Below, piece after piece: positions 49,807 to 57,970 of a stretch of DNA of 64,000 bases (within the stretch, counting starts at the first letter, position 1; every line of letters starts with the position of its first letter). Below the pieces are notes generated by a model. That model saw only the letters and a program-made list of their open reading frames with translations, was not told the DNA's origin and did no database searches. The position numbers and the translations under genes were made by a program. Source of the stretch: Actinocatenispora sp963815125 (GTDB lineage Bacteria; Actinomycetota; Actinomycetes; Mycobacteriales; Micromonosporaceae); NCBI GenBank assembly GCA_963815125.1, contig CAWFFM010000008.1, forward strand, positions 112,217-176,216, in the 5' to 3' direction.

Positions 49807-50319
49807 CTACCGGTCCCGGTGCGCCGCGCCGCTCGGTGCCGGCGCGCCACTCGGTTCGGCGGATGACTCGGTACCGGCACGCCGCGCGGCTGCGGTTCGT
49901 CCGGCACCCCACTCGGTGCGGGCACCCCGCTGGGCACCGGAGTCTCCGGCGCTCCACTGTGTACCGGGCTGCTCGGCGTGGCCGGACTGCCGGAGAATCC
50001 GGTGCACCGACAGCCGAAGATCGGTCGCGGTGTTCGGGTCGGCGACGGTCTGTTCCGGCATCGGGTCCGTCGGGAACTCCCGCCGCCGCGCCCGTCGTCG
50101 CCACCAGCTGACCTGCTCGTGGTACATGATCCGGCGCACGTACGACTCGGGGTCCCGGTGCCGGATGTGCCGCCACCTCGCCATCGCACGGGCCAGCGCC
50201 GTCTGCACAAGGTCCTCGGCGTCGTGCTGGCCGCCGGTCAACAGGTAGGCGGTGCGCAGCAGTGCTGGCGTACGCGCCAGCGCGAACTCGCGGAACGCCT
50301 GTTGAGCCTCATCGTTCAC
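49807..50319 (-). CDS. SigE-family ECF sigma factor lacking region 4 (truncated or frameshifted)
   Basis: The 170-aa product starts at GTG 50319 behind GGGAGG. Region 2 is complete: FREFALARTPALLRTAYLLT, HDAEDLVQTALARAMARWRH and DPESYVRRIMYHEQVSWWRR. After DLRLSVHRILRQSG, where region 4 should begin, the sequence becomes low-complexity (Ala, Gly, Ser, Arg, Glu) from short degenerate GC-rich repeats at about 49800-49970. Without region 4 it could not recognise a -35 element. It is probably a decayed gene, or less likely a region-2-only regulator. Confidence 0.75.
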   Translation of the reverse strand: MNDEAQQAFREFALARTPALLRTAYLLTGGQHDAEDLVQTALARAMARWRHIRHRDPESYVRRIMYHEQVSWWRRRARRREFPTDPMPEQTVADPNTATDLRLSVHRILRQSGHAEQPGTQWSAGDSGAQRGARTEWGAGRTAAARRAGTESSAEPSGAPAPSGAAHRDR

Positions 50320-50473
50320 CGAACCTCCCGCAGTCACCCAGTCAGACGTCCGGGTGGCGTCCGGCTATGACGCAGAAGGTCGTGTTTCAGGTCACATCCG
50401 ATGCATGTCCCCGACGCGAAGGGGACAACTGGGCCGGACCGTGTAGAAAGGGTGACGGAGACGGGGGGCCAGG

Positions 50474-51502
50474 ATGCAGGTGGCGGCGGCACGGGCGGCG
50501 GCAGCGGAGTGGGTACGGGCGAACGTGGCGGAGGAACCCGCGTTCCGGGGCGCGTTCTTCAGCGGTTCGACCACCACGATGCCGCCTGACGCGGTGCTAC
50601 CGGTGGGGTCCGATGTGGACGTGATGGTGGTGCTCGACGGTCCGCTGCCGTCGGTGAAGCTCGGCAAGTTCCGCTACCGGGACGTACTGGTCGAGGTCAG
50701 CTACCTGCCCGCCGAACAGCTCGCCTCGACCGACGAGGTACTGGGCACCTACCACCTGGCCGGCTGTTTCCGTACCGACAGCATCATCGCCGACCCGACC
50801 GGGCGGCTGCGCGAGCTGTACGAACAGATCTCCGTGTGCTTCGCCGAACCGGACCGGGTCCGCGCCCGGTACACCGACGTACTGCACCGGATCGGGACCA
50901 TGATCGACGCGATGGACGCCGACGCGCCGTGGCACGACCAGGTGACGACATGGCTGTTCTCCACCGGCGTCACCACGCACGCCGTGCTGGTCGCCGCGCT
51001 GCACAACCCGACCGTACGGCTGCGTTACCTCGCCGCCCGGCGGGTCCTGGAGGAACGTGACCAGGCCGGGCTCTACCCGGATCTGTTGGCGTTGCAGGGT
51101 TCTGAGCGCTGGACGCCGCAGCAGACGGGTCATCATCTCGACGCGTTGGAACGCACCTTCGACGCCACCGTGCCGGTGTCGCGTACCCCGTTCTTCTTCA
51201 GTACGGACATCAGCACAGCGGCGCGGCAAATCGCGATCGACGGGTGCCGGGAGCTGATCGGGCGCGGCGATCACCGGGAAGCGGTGTTCTGGATCGTCGC
51301 CACGTTCGCGCGCTGCCACAAGATCCTGGCCGCCGACGCACCGGAGTTGCAACAGGAGCATGCGCCGGCGTTCCGTGCGGCGGTCGCCGACCTGGGCATC
51401 GCCTCGTTCGACGACATGACCCGGCGGGGCGCTGCGGTACGGGATTTCCTGCCGGAGCTGCGTACGGCGTGCGAGGCGATCCTGGCGACGAATCCCGGCT
51501 GA
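50474..51502 (+). CDS. Nucleotidyltransferase-fold protein
   Basis: The 342-aa protein has an N-terminal pol-beta-type nucleotidyltransferase motif: FFSGSTTTMPPDAVLPVGSD followed by VDVMVVLDGPLP (GS...DxD). The rest is helical (VTTWLFSTGVTTHAVLVAAL; EAVFWIVATFARCHKIL). Relatives include aminoglycoside-type and MNT-like adenylyltransferases; no partner HEPN gene is adjacent, although the helical C-terminus could be an accessory domain. Substrate unknown. Confidence 0.85.
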   Translation: MQVAAARAAAAEWVRANVAEEPAFRGAFFSGSTTTMPPDAVLPVGSDVDVMVVLDGPLPSVKLGKFRYRDVLVEVSYLPAEQLASTDEVLGTYHLAGCFRTDSIIADPTGRLRELYEQISVCFAEPDRVRARYTDVLHRIGTMIDAMDADAPWHDQVTTWLFSTGVTTHAVLVAALHNPTVRLRYLAARRVLEERDQAGLYPDLLALQGSERWTPQQTGHHLDALERTFDATVPVSRTPFFFSTDISTAARQIAIDGCRELIGRGDHREAVFWIVATFARCHKILAADAPELQQEHAPAFRAAVADLGIASFDDMTRRGAAVRDFLPELRTACEAILATNPG

Positions 51503-51518
51503 ATCCGACGGTACGGAC

Positions 51519-52373
51519 TCAGCCGACCGGATGCGACAGCCGACCCACCGCACCGTAGCTGTTGGCGCGGCGGGCGTCGGCCTCGCTGATCCGTTCGACC
51601 GGCCGCCACTGCGGCAGCAGTACCAGGCCCGGTTCGACCAGTTCGTAGCCCTGTAGGAACCCGGCGATCTCGTCACGTTCCCGGAACACCACCGGGGTCG
51701 GGGTCTTCTGGTAGACCGCCTCGCTGCGCCGCCGCTCCGCGTCGCCGAAGGTCAGTGGGCTGAGATGCGAGATGCCCAGGTAGCTGCCCGGCGCGCAGGA
51801 ATCCCGGTACCGGGCAAGGAAACCGGACGGGCCGTCGGAGTCCGGGATGGCGTGCAGGACGGCCATGGCCAGTATCGCGACCGGCCGTCGGAGGTCCAGT
51901 ACGCGGGCGAGTTCGGGCGCGGACAGTACGGCGTCCGGGTCCCGGATGTCGGCCTGCACGATGGTGACGTTGGGCTGGTCGCGCAGCAGGTCGCGGGCGT
52001 AGCTGACGGCGACCGGCTCGATGTCGACGTACACGGTGCGGGACTGCGGATTGCAACGCTGCGCGACCTCGTGCACGTTGCCGGCGGTCGGGATGCCGGA
52101 ACCCAGGTCGAGGAACTGGTCGACGCCGCTCTCCGCCAGGTGCCGTACGACGCGTGCCAGGAACGCGCGGTTCGCCCGTGCACAGAAGACGGTGTCCGGC
52201 ACGGCCCTGATGACCTCCTCGGCGGCGATCCGGTCGACGGACACATTCGCCGCGCCGCCCAGATAGTAGTCGTACATCCGGGCAGCATTCGGACGTTCGA
52301 GGTCAAGGTAGGGACTACTGCCGTGCCCCGGTACGCCCATCGGGGCCGGTGCGGCACTCTCGCTGGATTCCAT
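51519..52373 (-). CDS. SAM-dependent methyltransferase (S-adenosyl methyltransferase, PF04672 type)
   Basis: The 284-aa protein starts MESSESAAPAPMGVPGHG and contains ERPNAARMYDYYLGGAANVS, the family start, and the SAM motif QFLDLGSGIPTAGNVHEVAQ, followed by VVYVD-type acidic loop TVYVDIEPVAVSYARDLL and ADIRDPDAVLS. This abundant actinobacterial family has no firmly known substrate. It converges with the nucleotidyltransferase gene (16 bp between stops). Confidence 0.93.
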   Translation of the reverse strand: MESSESAAPAPMGVPGHGSSPYLDLERPNAARMYDYYLGGAANVSVDRIAAEEVIRAVPDTVFCARANRAFLARVVRHLAESGVDQFLDLGSGIPTAGNVHEVAQRCNPQSRTVYVDIEPVAVSYARDLLRDQPNVTIVQADIRDPDAVLSAPELARVLDLRRPVAILAMAVLHAIPDSDGPSGFLARYRDSCAPGSYLGISHLSPLTFGDAERRRSEAVYQKTPTPVVFRERDEIAGFLQGYELVEPGLVLLPQWRPVERISEADARRANSYGAVGRLSHPVG

Positions 52374-52627
52374 CCGCCGTCTCCTACCGCCGGTACCGCC
52401 ACCGCGATCTGCACCCTCAAATCTATCGCCCGACACCATGCCCAGCCAGCCCTTCGGCTCGTTCCCGATGACCCGATCCGGCACAGTTGCTGCGGCGTGA
52501 CCGTTCCCCGTGACGGCCACGGAACGACGTGTGCACAGAGGACGATGCGTGGGCGCCGACCGACCGGGTGGTGTGCAGGCGCGAGAGTGCAGAACGACAG
52601 GTGGCGCGGAGGACCAGCGGAATGCAG
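52374..52627. other. Intergenic region, no supported gene
   Basis: About 250 bp between the methyltransferase start and the terminator hairpin of the next minus-strand gene. Promoter of the methyltransferase is expected here; nothing else seen. Confidence 0.4.
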
Positions 52628-52662
52628 GACGCCCGCCCGGTGCTGGGGCCCGGGCGGGCGTC
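52628..52662 (-). terminator. GC-rich hairpin, 13-bp perfect stem
   Basis: GACGCCCGCCCGG (52628-52640) and its exact reverse complement (52650-52662) flank a 9-nt loop, 50 bp past the stop of the minus-strand secreted-protein gene. It fits an intrinsic terminator of the actinomycete type. Confidence 0.78.
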
Positions 52663-52711
52663 GTGGTGCGGGCAGAGCCTGTGGTGCGGGTGGAACGGTG
52701 CTGCCGTCGGA

Positions 52712-53662
52712 CTAGCAGAGCTTGGTGTGGTCCGAGTAGGCGTAGGCGACCTGGTACTGCGTGGAGCCGGAACCGTCGTAGTACTGCACGGTGGCCTTCC
52801 CGCCGCCGGCAGTGACCACGACCGCGGACTGACCGGCCTTCACGGTGTGCGTACCGGTCCAGGTGGTCTTGCCGTTGTAGGTGACGCCGAGGTGGAAGGT
52901 ACGGTCCCGGCCGCCGGCCACGTTGCTGATCTGCCAGGCGTTCTTGGCGCTGGACGAGCTGAGCCGGCACAGGTTCGCGACGGTCAGCTGGCTCGCCACG
53001 AACTGCGGCACGCTGGTGAACCGGTCCGTCAGGTCCTGGGTCGCGGTGACGATGTGCACGTCGTTCACCATCGTCTTCACGCCCGCGTTGTGGCTGCCCT
53101 GGCTGATGCCGTAGTAGCCGACGGTGTAACCGGCCAGGTCGTTGGCGGCCCAGTCGGCGAGCTTCTGGGTGTGAGCGCCGCGCTGCGCATCGTGGGTCCA
53201 CCACCACAGGCCGGTGCCGGCGTTCCAGTTCTGCCAGCTGCCGTCGGTGATGGTCTCCTGGTTGACGTACGGCTCGTAGACCAGGGTGCCGTCCCAGCTG
53301 CCGTCGGCCTTGTAGACGCCCAGCTGGAAGCTGGGGTCGACCACCGAGTCCGCCGGCGCCACCTCACGGTAGGTACGGTAGCTGGCCGCGGAGATGTCCC
53401 CGACGGTCGGCGAACCGGCCAGTTCCACGATGTAGCCGGCCTGGTCGGTGTCGGTCGGGGTGGACAACCAGACACCCTTGCCCGCCACCGTGGCGGACGC
53501 GAACGGTCCGTTCATGGTGTTGCCCACGATGAAGCCATCGTCCTTGCCGGCCTGGTGGTGCACGATGACCTTCGGGTCGACAGCCGCGCTGGCACCGGTG
53601 GAGGCGAGCAGCCCGGCGCCGATCGCCGCAACGCCAGCAATGGCGAGCAGCTTCCGCATCAT
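52712..53662 (-). CDS. Secreted protein of unknown function
   Basis: The 316-aa product starts MMRKLLAIAGVAAIGAGLLA with a signal peptide cleaved near GASAAVDP. The mature protein has a beta-rich middle (GVWLSTPTDTDQAGYIVELA, ADSVVDPSFQLGVYKADGSW) and an aromatic segment (NWNAGTGLWWWTHDAQRG). The C-terminal sandwich-like part ends in KLC and contains one more Cys (NLCRLSS), so a disulfide is possible. No family recognised. The first ATG is 7 nt after AAGAGG. The gene lies just outside the left edge of island 2. Confidence 0.75.
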   Translation of the reverse strand: MMRKLLAIAGVAAIGAGLLASTGASAAVDPKVIVHHQAGKDDGFIVGNTMNGPFASATVAGKGVWLSTPTDTDQAGYIVELAGSPTVGDISAASYRTYREVAPADSVVDPSFQLGVYKADGSWDGTLVYEPYVNQETITDGSWQNWNAGTGLWWWTHDAQRGAHTQKLADWAANDLAGYTVGYYGISQGSHNAGVKTMVNDVHIVTATQDLTDRFTSVPQFVASQLTVANLCRLSSSSAKNAWQISNVAGGRDRTFHLGVTYNGKTTWTGTHTVKAGQSAVVVTAGGGKATVQYYDGSGSTQYQVAYAYSDHTKLC

Positions 53663-53816
53663 GAGGGGACCTCTTTCGACAAACACGCCCAGTTGCGTGT
53701 GCGAGAACAACATTGCGGCAGCAAGGACACCCGGCGCATCAGCGACTAGGTCGGGATGACTGGCCGTACGGATGATCACCCGGATGGCCAGCCGCGCTTG
53801 ACATCGGTCAGGACAG

Positions 53817-53893
53817 GTGTCGGGTTGCGGTCACCACGGTCGCGTGGTGTTCCTCCGAAGTGGACACCTGTACGTGCAGACCGTTGCTGCGAA
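53817..53893. repeat. att site of island 2, left copy (77 bp)
   Basis: Perfectly identical, same orientation, to 61160-61236. The sequence is the 3' end of the methyltransferase gene read on the minus strand. At this copy the reading frame would end ATRHLS and stop at about 53807-53809, which is probably the original host terminus. Confidence 0.92.
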
Positions 53894-54179
53894 CTCTCCG
53901 GATTGCCATGTTCCAAGAATCAGTCCACAGAGGACGTTTTCCCGACTCGATCTGGTGACTGCCAAGTCGGCAGTCATGGCACTCCTCAAGCGAGCTCACC
54001 GCTGGACGGTGGCACCTCGATATCGACCGCCTCATGATCTTGAGATTGAGCTCCTGATGAAGTGCCCGGATTTTAACTAGTGATAGATATCAGACACATA
54101 TCAGACACTCAAACTAATTTCACGCAGTGGTATCCATGCATGCTGTATTAGTGCGATACTTCGCGGAATCGACGCAGGC
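53894..54179. promoter_or_regulatory. Left-end regulatory region of island 2, with tandem ATATCAGACAC
   Basis: This 286-bp region, AT-richer than the host, holds no gene. It contains a 7-bp hairpin (GACTGCC/GGCAGTC, 53957-53975) and two directly adjacent copies of ATATCAGACAC (54087-54097, 54098-54108) upstream of the Crp-like gene. The tandem words could be integrase arm sites or a regulator binding site; the promoter for the Crp-like gene must be here. Confidence 0.5.
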
Positions 54180-54938
54180 ATGAAGGGGATCGGTGTGTTT
54201 CAGTCTCCGCCCACGGACCCGACGACATGGCCTGTCGGAACCTTCATGCATCGACTGACACCAGCCGCCCGTCAGGCTTTCCTCCAGCGGGCACGGCGAT
54301 ACAAGTGCGAGAGGGGCGATGTTCTACTACGGCAAGGTGACCCCAGCACACAGGTCTACCTGTTAGAGGCATTCGAACCGGCGGCACTTGCCTATGTCAA
54401 GGTCACTGCCACTCTGGGCAGCGGCATCGACTCGATGTTGGGGATCCGCATCAATGGCGACATCGTCGGGGAGCTCGCCGCGCTACGGCGAGGCTGTCGC
54501 ACCGCAACGGTCAAGACCTGCATGGCCATGCATGTACACGCACTCTCGCACCAGTCGTTCATCGAGTTCCTGCAGGACCAGGACGGCTCCTGGGAGGCCC
54601 TCTGCGGGATGGTCGCCGAGCGATTGGACTGGGCCAACCGGCGACGCATGGAGTACAGCAGTTACGGAGTACCGGTCCGGTTGGCGCGGATCCTGGTCGA
54701 GCTGGCAGAACGACATAACCCGGACACATCGGGTCGATCTACCCTTCAGCTCCCATCGCTGACGTACGAAGAGCTCGGCCAGCTCATCGGTGCCCGGAAG
54801 GATGCCGTCAGCCAAGCCATGATCAAGTTACGGAAAGCCAGGGTGGTCGACTCGGAGTATCGGAAAGTGATCATCATGAACCTGCCGAAGTTGCGGCACT
54901 TCGCGGACATGGAGACTCGCATCACGCGGCCCAACTAA
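54180..54938 (+). CDS. Crp/Fnr-family regulator with cyclic-nucleotide-binding-like domain
   Basis: The 252-aa protein has an N-terminal cNMP-binding-like beta barrel: FLQRARRYKCERGDVLLRQG, then STQVYLLEAFEPAALAYVKV and NGDIVGELAALRRGCRTATV with the GELA phosphate-cassette position, a dimerisation helix, and a C-terminal helix-turn-helix LTYEELGQLIGARKDAVSQA. It is the first gene of the island and reads toward the cyclase-like operon 148 bp downstream, so it probably controls that operon, perhaps by sensing the nucleotide made. A later start (ATG 54246, MHRLTPAARQ) is possible. Confidence 0.88.
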   Translation: MKGIGVFQSPPTDPTTWPVGTFMHRLTPAARQAFLQRARRYKCERGDVLLRQGDPSTQVYLLEAFEPAALAYVKVTATLGSGIDSMLGIRINGDIVGELAALRRGCRTATVKTCMAMHVHALSHQSFIEFLQDQDGSWEALCGMVAERLDWANRRRMEYSSYGVPVRLARILVELAERHNPDTSGRSTLQLPSLTYEELGQLIGARKDAVSQAMIKLRKARVVDSEYRKVIIMNLPKLRHFADMETRITRPN

Positions 54939-55086
54939 CTCCGCAGCTCATCCTGGCTGCTGGCGAGCGCCCAAAGCATCGATACTCCAAGTATTCCTAC
55001 AAGGCTGATTTATACGTCATGTTGCCTGACGATCTGTAGCAGGCTGGCCGTCCGAGATCCTGTATCTCTGACGAAAGGCCACCCAC
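54939..55086 (+). promoter_or_regulatory. Promoter region of the cyclase-like operon with two dyads
   Basis: Between the Crp-like gene and the operon lie two perfect short dyads: ATACT-CCA-AGTAT (54982-54994) and CGTCA-N7-TGACG (55015-55031), within an AT-richer patch. The second has the spacing class used by Crp/Fnr dimers. GAAAGG precedes GTG 55087 at suitable spacing. Confidence 0.5.
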
Positions 55087-55836
55087 GTGTCCCACGGCAG
55101 GAACTTCTCGAGGCGTCTCCTCATCTCAACCGATGCGAAGGCCTATGGCAGTGGTGACGACCAGCGCCACCGCTCGATTCAGACCGGTCTGCTTTCCGTC
55201 TTGGACGAGGCCGCAGCGCTGGCCGGACTGTCGCGATCCAGCTGGGACAAGCAAGGCGCCGGTGATGGCGAACTCGCGGTCCTTCCCCTGACGGAAGACG
55301 AACCGCGTGTCGTGGACGGCTTCATCCATCACCTACAGGGGACCTTGACCCGGCACAACCACGATCTCCGTCCGGAGGCTCACCTTCGTCTCAGGATGGC
55401 GATCCACTACGGGTTGGTGGCAGCAGCCGACAATGGCTTCGCCGGGCAGGGTGTTGTTGCAGTGAGCAGACTAGTCGAATGCGCCCCGCTGCATGCGGCG
55501 CTGGACACCACCGACGCATGCCTTGCTGTCATTCTCTCCGCGCAGGTCTTCCGAGACACCATCGTCCAACGTCACACCTCGCTGAGCATCGCCGAATTTC
55601 GCAAGGTTTCCGTACACATCAAGGAGTTCCGCGACGATGCCTGGCTCCGCGTTCCGAACAGAGATGTGCACTCTCTCGACTTGTCCGATGAGCCAGCTCG
55701 ACCAATGGACGAATCGTCAGACTCTGCATCGACCCCTTCCATCCCGCAGCGATCCGAACCACGAGGGACCGGGATGCACGCTGAGTTCTATGACAAGGTG
55801 GATGTCAACGGCGTCCTCGGTGTCGTGTACCGGTAG
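55087..55836 (+). CDS. Class III nucleotidyl cyclase-like protein (PycC-like candidate)
   Basis: The 249-aa protein starts at GTG 55087. Residues 9-190 follow the class III cyclase pattern: RLLISTDAKAYGSGDDQRHR with Asp16 as first metal ligand, KQGAGDGELAVLP with Asp60 as second (GDG turn), LRLRMAIHYGLVAAADNGFA, and QGVVAVSRLVECAPLHAAL. Both metal Asp positions are kept, so nucleotide cyclisation is possible. The tail (about 200-249) is a Ser/Pro linker ending in YDKVDVNGVLGVVYR, a motif shared with the next protein. In Pycsar systems a cyclase of this class makes cCMP or cUMP on phage infection. Confidence 0.75.
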   Translation: MSHGRNFSRRLLISTDAKAYGSGDDQRHRSIQTGLLSVLDEAAALAGLSRSSWDKQGAGDGELAVLPLTEDEPRVVDGFIHHLQGTLTRHNHDLRPEAHLRLRMAIHYGLVAAADNGFAGQGVVAVSRLVECAPLHAALDTTDACLAVILSAQVFRDTIVQRHTSLSIAEFRKVSVHIKEFRDDAWLRVPNRDVHSLDLSDEPARPMDESSDSASTPSIPQRSEPRGTGMHAEFYDKVDVNGVLGVVYR

Positions 55837-57969
55837 ATGACGATGGCTGAGAGCAGCGCACCCGAAGGAAACAGCATCCGAAGCCACAATGCCGGGAGTT
55901 CGACTACAACCACAGCGTCCCAGTGCGGGCCCCCATCCGCAGTCGGGGACAGTCACGAGCAACTCAACAGAGCGACCAACACCTTCCACTTCCACGCCGG
56001 CGTCGATATCAACGGAACGTTGGGCGTCGGCATGCCCGGTGCACCGCCACGACGTAGCCTGACCGGGCGGCTCAGTCCGACCGAAATCCAACGCGCGCTA
56101 CAGCACTATGTGGAACCCGAGCCATACAACGATGCGTTGAGAGCGCTTCAGGAGAACCGGGTGACGGTACTCCGCGGTATGGCTGGCACCGGAAAGCGGA
56201 CCGGAGCGATCGCCCTGATGCGCGAGGTCACGGACGCTCCGCTGATCGTCCTCTCACCGGCCACTCCGCCTCTCGAACTCGCCTCGCGCACATACGAGAA
56301 GGAGTACGCGTACCTGATCATCAACCATCGCCACGAAGACCGGTCGGCCGATATCGACCTTGCGTGGCGCCGAGTGTGCGACCAGGTCGCCGATGCGCAG
56401 ACCTTCATGGCAGTCACCACGACCGACGTCAGGCGAGAATGGGCGGAGCGAATCCACTGCATCGACTGGCGGCATCCACCTGCGCTACGGGTGTTGCGAG
56501 CGCATCTGGCGGAGACACCGCATCACGAGGAGATCGTGCAGTCCATCGTGGATGCTGTTCCAGACGAGTACACGATGGCCCAGCTTGTCGGCGTGGCGCG
56601 CCGGATCGACAAGGGCATCGATCTTGTCGATGCACTACAGGAGTTCGATGTGGCTTCCCGTCGGGAGGTCCGCTCCTGGTTCGACGAACACAGTACGCAC
56701 TGGGACACGACAACTCGACGGGAGATTCTGGAGATCGCGGCTCTGGCCTTCTGCGAGGGGCAGACGGAACGTGCATTCGAATCGCACATCACACAACTAG
56801 AGGCGTGTCTCGACGATTGGCTTCCTGCGCATATCCCCCCGGAGGGAGCCGGGCCGGCAGAAACACCGTGGCGTGGACGCAGCCAGCGGGCCGGAGGAGA
56901 GGGCCTGATCGTCATCCGGCACTCGGTGGACACCGGTGCCCGCCGGCGTACCGTCCATTTCAAAGCAGAGGGCTACCGGCATCAGGTCATCATCGAGTTG
57001 TGGGAACGCTTCGAGATCCCCTTCTGGAACGGTATACACGCATGGCTGAACTCGCTCATCGGTGAAGGGTCCGACTCGGGAGAAGCAAGCGAGGACCAGC
57101 TTGAAGTAGCGTGCGGGCTAGCCATCCTAGCCACCATCACCGTGGACGAGGTACAGGATCTCTTCCTCGAACCATGGTCACGTGGTGAACAGGCATGGTG
57201 GGGTCAGTACACCGCCACCTACGTGCTCTGGCACATGTGCTACGACGATGTGCTCGGCCCGGTCGCCCTTCGCACGGCGGTCCGCTGGGCGACTGCGGGC
57301 AATCGACACCAGCGCTGGACTGCTGCGATGGCTTTTAGTGGGCCGCTGGGAGCCACCTATCCGACGGATGCAGTGAGCCGACTCTGGAAGATCATGGCGC
57401 AGAGTGCCGATCCCACAGATGCCTGCATCGCACTCGCGAATCTCTTCAGTCTTCTGGTACAGCAGACTGAAGAGGACCCTGAGTCCAGGCACGCGATCAG
57501 GCTGCTATCCGTACTGCGTCGAGAACTCGACCGCTTCAGGCCTCGCGGGGCGGCAGCAAGACCGCTGCTCTACACCCTGACTGCGATCATGGCCGTCCTC
57601 TCCAGCCGGGATCTCTCCAGCAATAATCCGTCGGCGTTCGTACTTCTGCACGCGCGGCCGGATCACACCGACTCGCTCGGCCAGCTCTGGGCCGCTGTAC
57701 TGCGACACCGCAGTTTCCGCCGAGAAGCATTGGAGGAGCTGCGCAGAGGGCTGCACTCACTCCGCCGCATCAGTACTGACCCGATGGCCGATGCTCAGCG
57801 ACTTGGAGAGGCACTGGCAAAAGCGCTGCCCCGCAACGAACACACGTCGGTGTGTCGGGAGCTGAGCGCAATGAACACACAGACCCGTGTTCCGGCCACC
57901 GCTTCGCTCATCCGAGTCTTGCTGACCGCACTGCAACGACTCTCCCAATACCCTTCTGCGAAGGACTGA
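55837..57969 (+). CDS. Large P-loop NTPase-like protein, possible sensor or effector
   Basis: The 710-aa protein starts right after the preceding stop. A disordered N-terminus carries HAGVDINGTLGVGMPGAPP (residues 53-71), related to the tail of the cyclase-like protein. A P-loop follows, TVLRGMAGTGKRTGAIALM (Walker A at 114-122), then YEKEYAYLIINHRHEDRSAD. The remaining 550 residues are mostly helical (VEEVQDLF-like TVDEVQDLFLEPWSRGEQAW) without a recognised effector. STAND-like NTPases are common phage-sensing proteins, but Walker B and arginine sensors are not certain here. Confidence 0.7.
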   Translation: MTMAESSAPEGNSIRSHNAGSSTTTTASQCGPPSAVGDSHEQLNRATNTFHFHAGVDINGTLGVGMPGAPPRRSLTGRLSPTEIQRALQHYVEPEPYNDALRALQENRVTVLRGMAGTGKRTGAIALMREVTDAPLIVLSPATPPLELASRTYEKEYAYLIINHRHEDRSADIDLAWRRVCDQVADAQTFMAVTTTDVRREWAERIHCIDWRHPPALRVLRAHLAETPHHEEIVQSIVDAVPDEYTMAQLVGVARRIDKGIDLVDALQEFDVASRREVRSWFDEHSTHWDTTTRREILEIAALAFCEGQTERAFESHITQLEACLDDWLPAHIPPEGAGPAETPWRGRSQRAGGEGLIVIRHSVDTGARRRTVHFKAEGYRHQVIIELWERFEIPFWNGIHAWLNSLIGEGSDSGEASEDQLEVACGLAILATITVDEVQDLFLEPWSRGEQAWWGQYTATYVLWHMCYDDVLGPVALRTAVRWATAGNRHQRWTAAMAFSGPLGATYPTDAVSRLWKIMAQSADPTDACIALANLFSLLVQQTEEDPESRHAIRLLSVLRRELDRFRPRGAAARPLLYTLTAIMAVLSSRDLSSNNPSAFVLLHARPDHTDSLGQLWAAVLRHRSFRREALEELRRGLHSLRRISTDPMADAQRLGEALAKALPRNEHTSVCRELSAMNTQTRVPATASLIRVLLTALQRLSQYPSAKD

Positions 57970-57970
57970 A

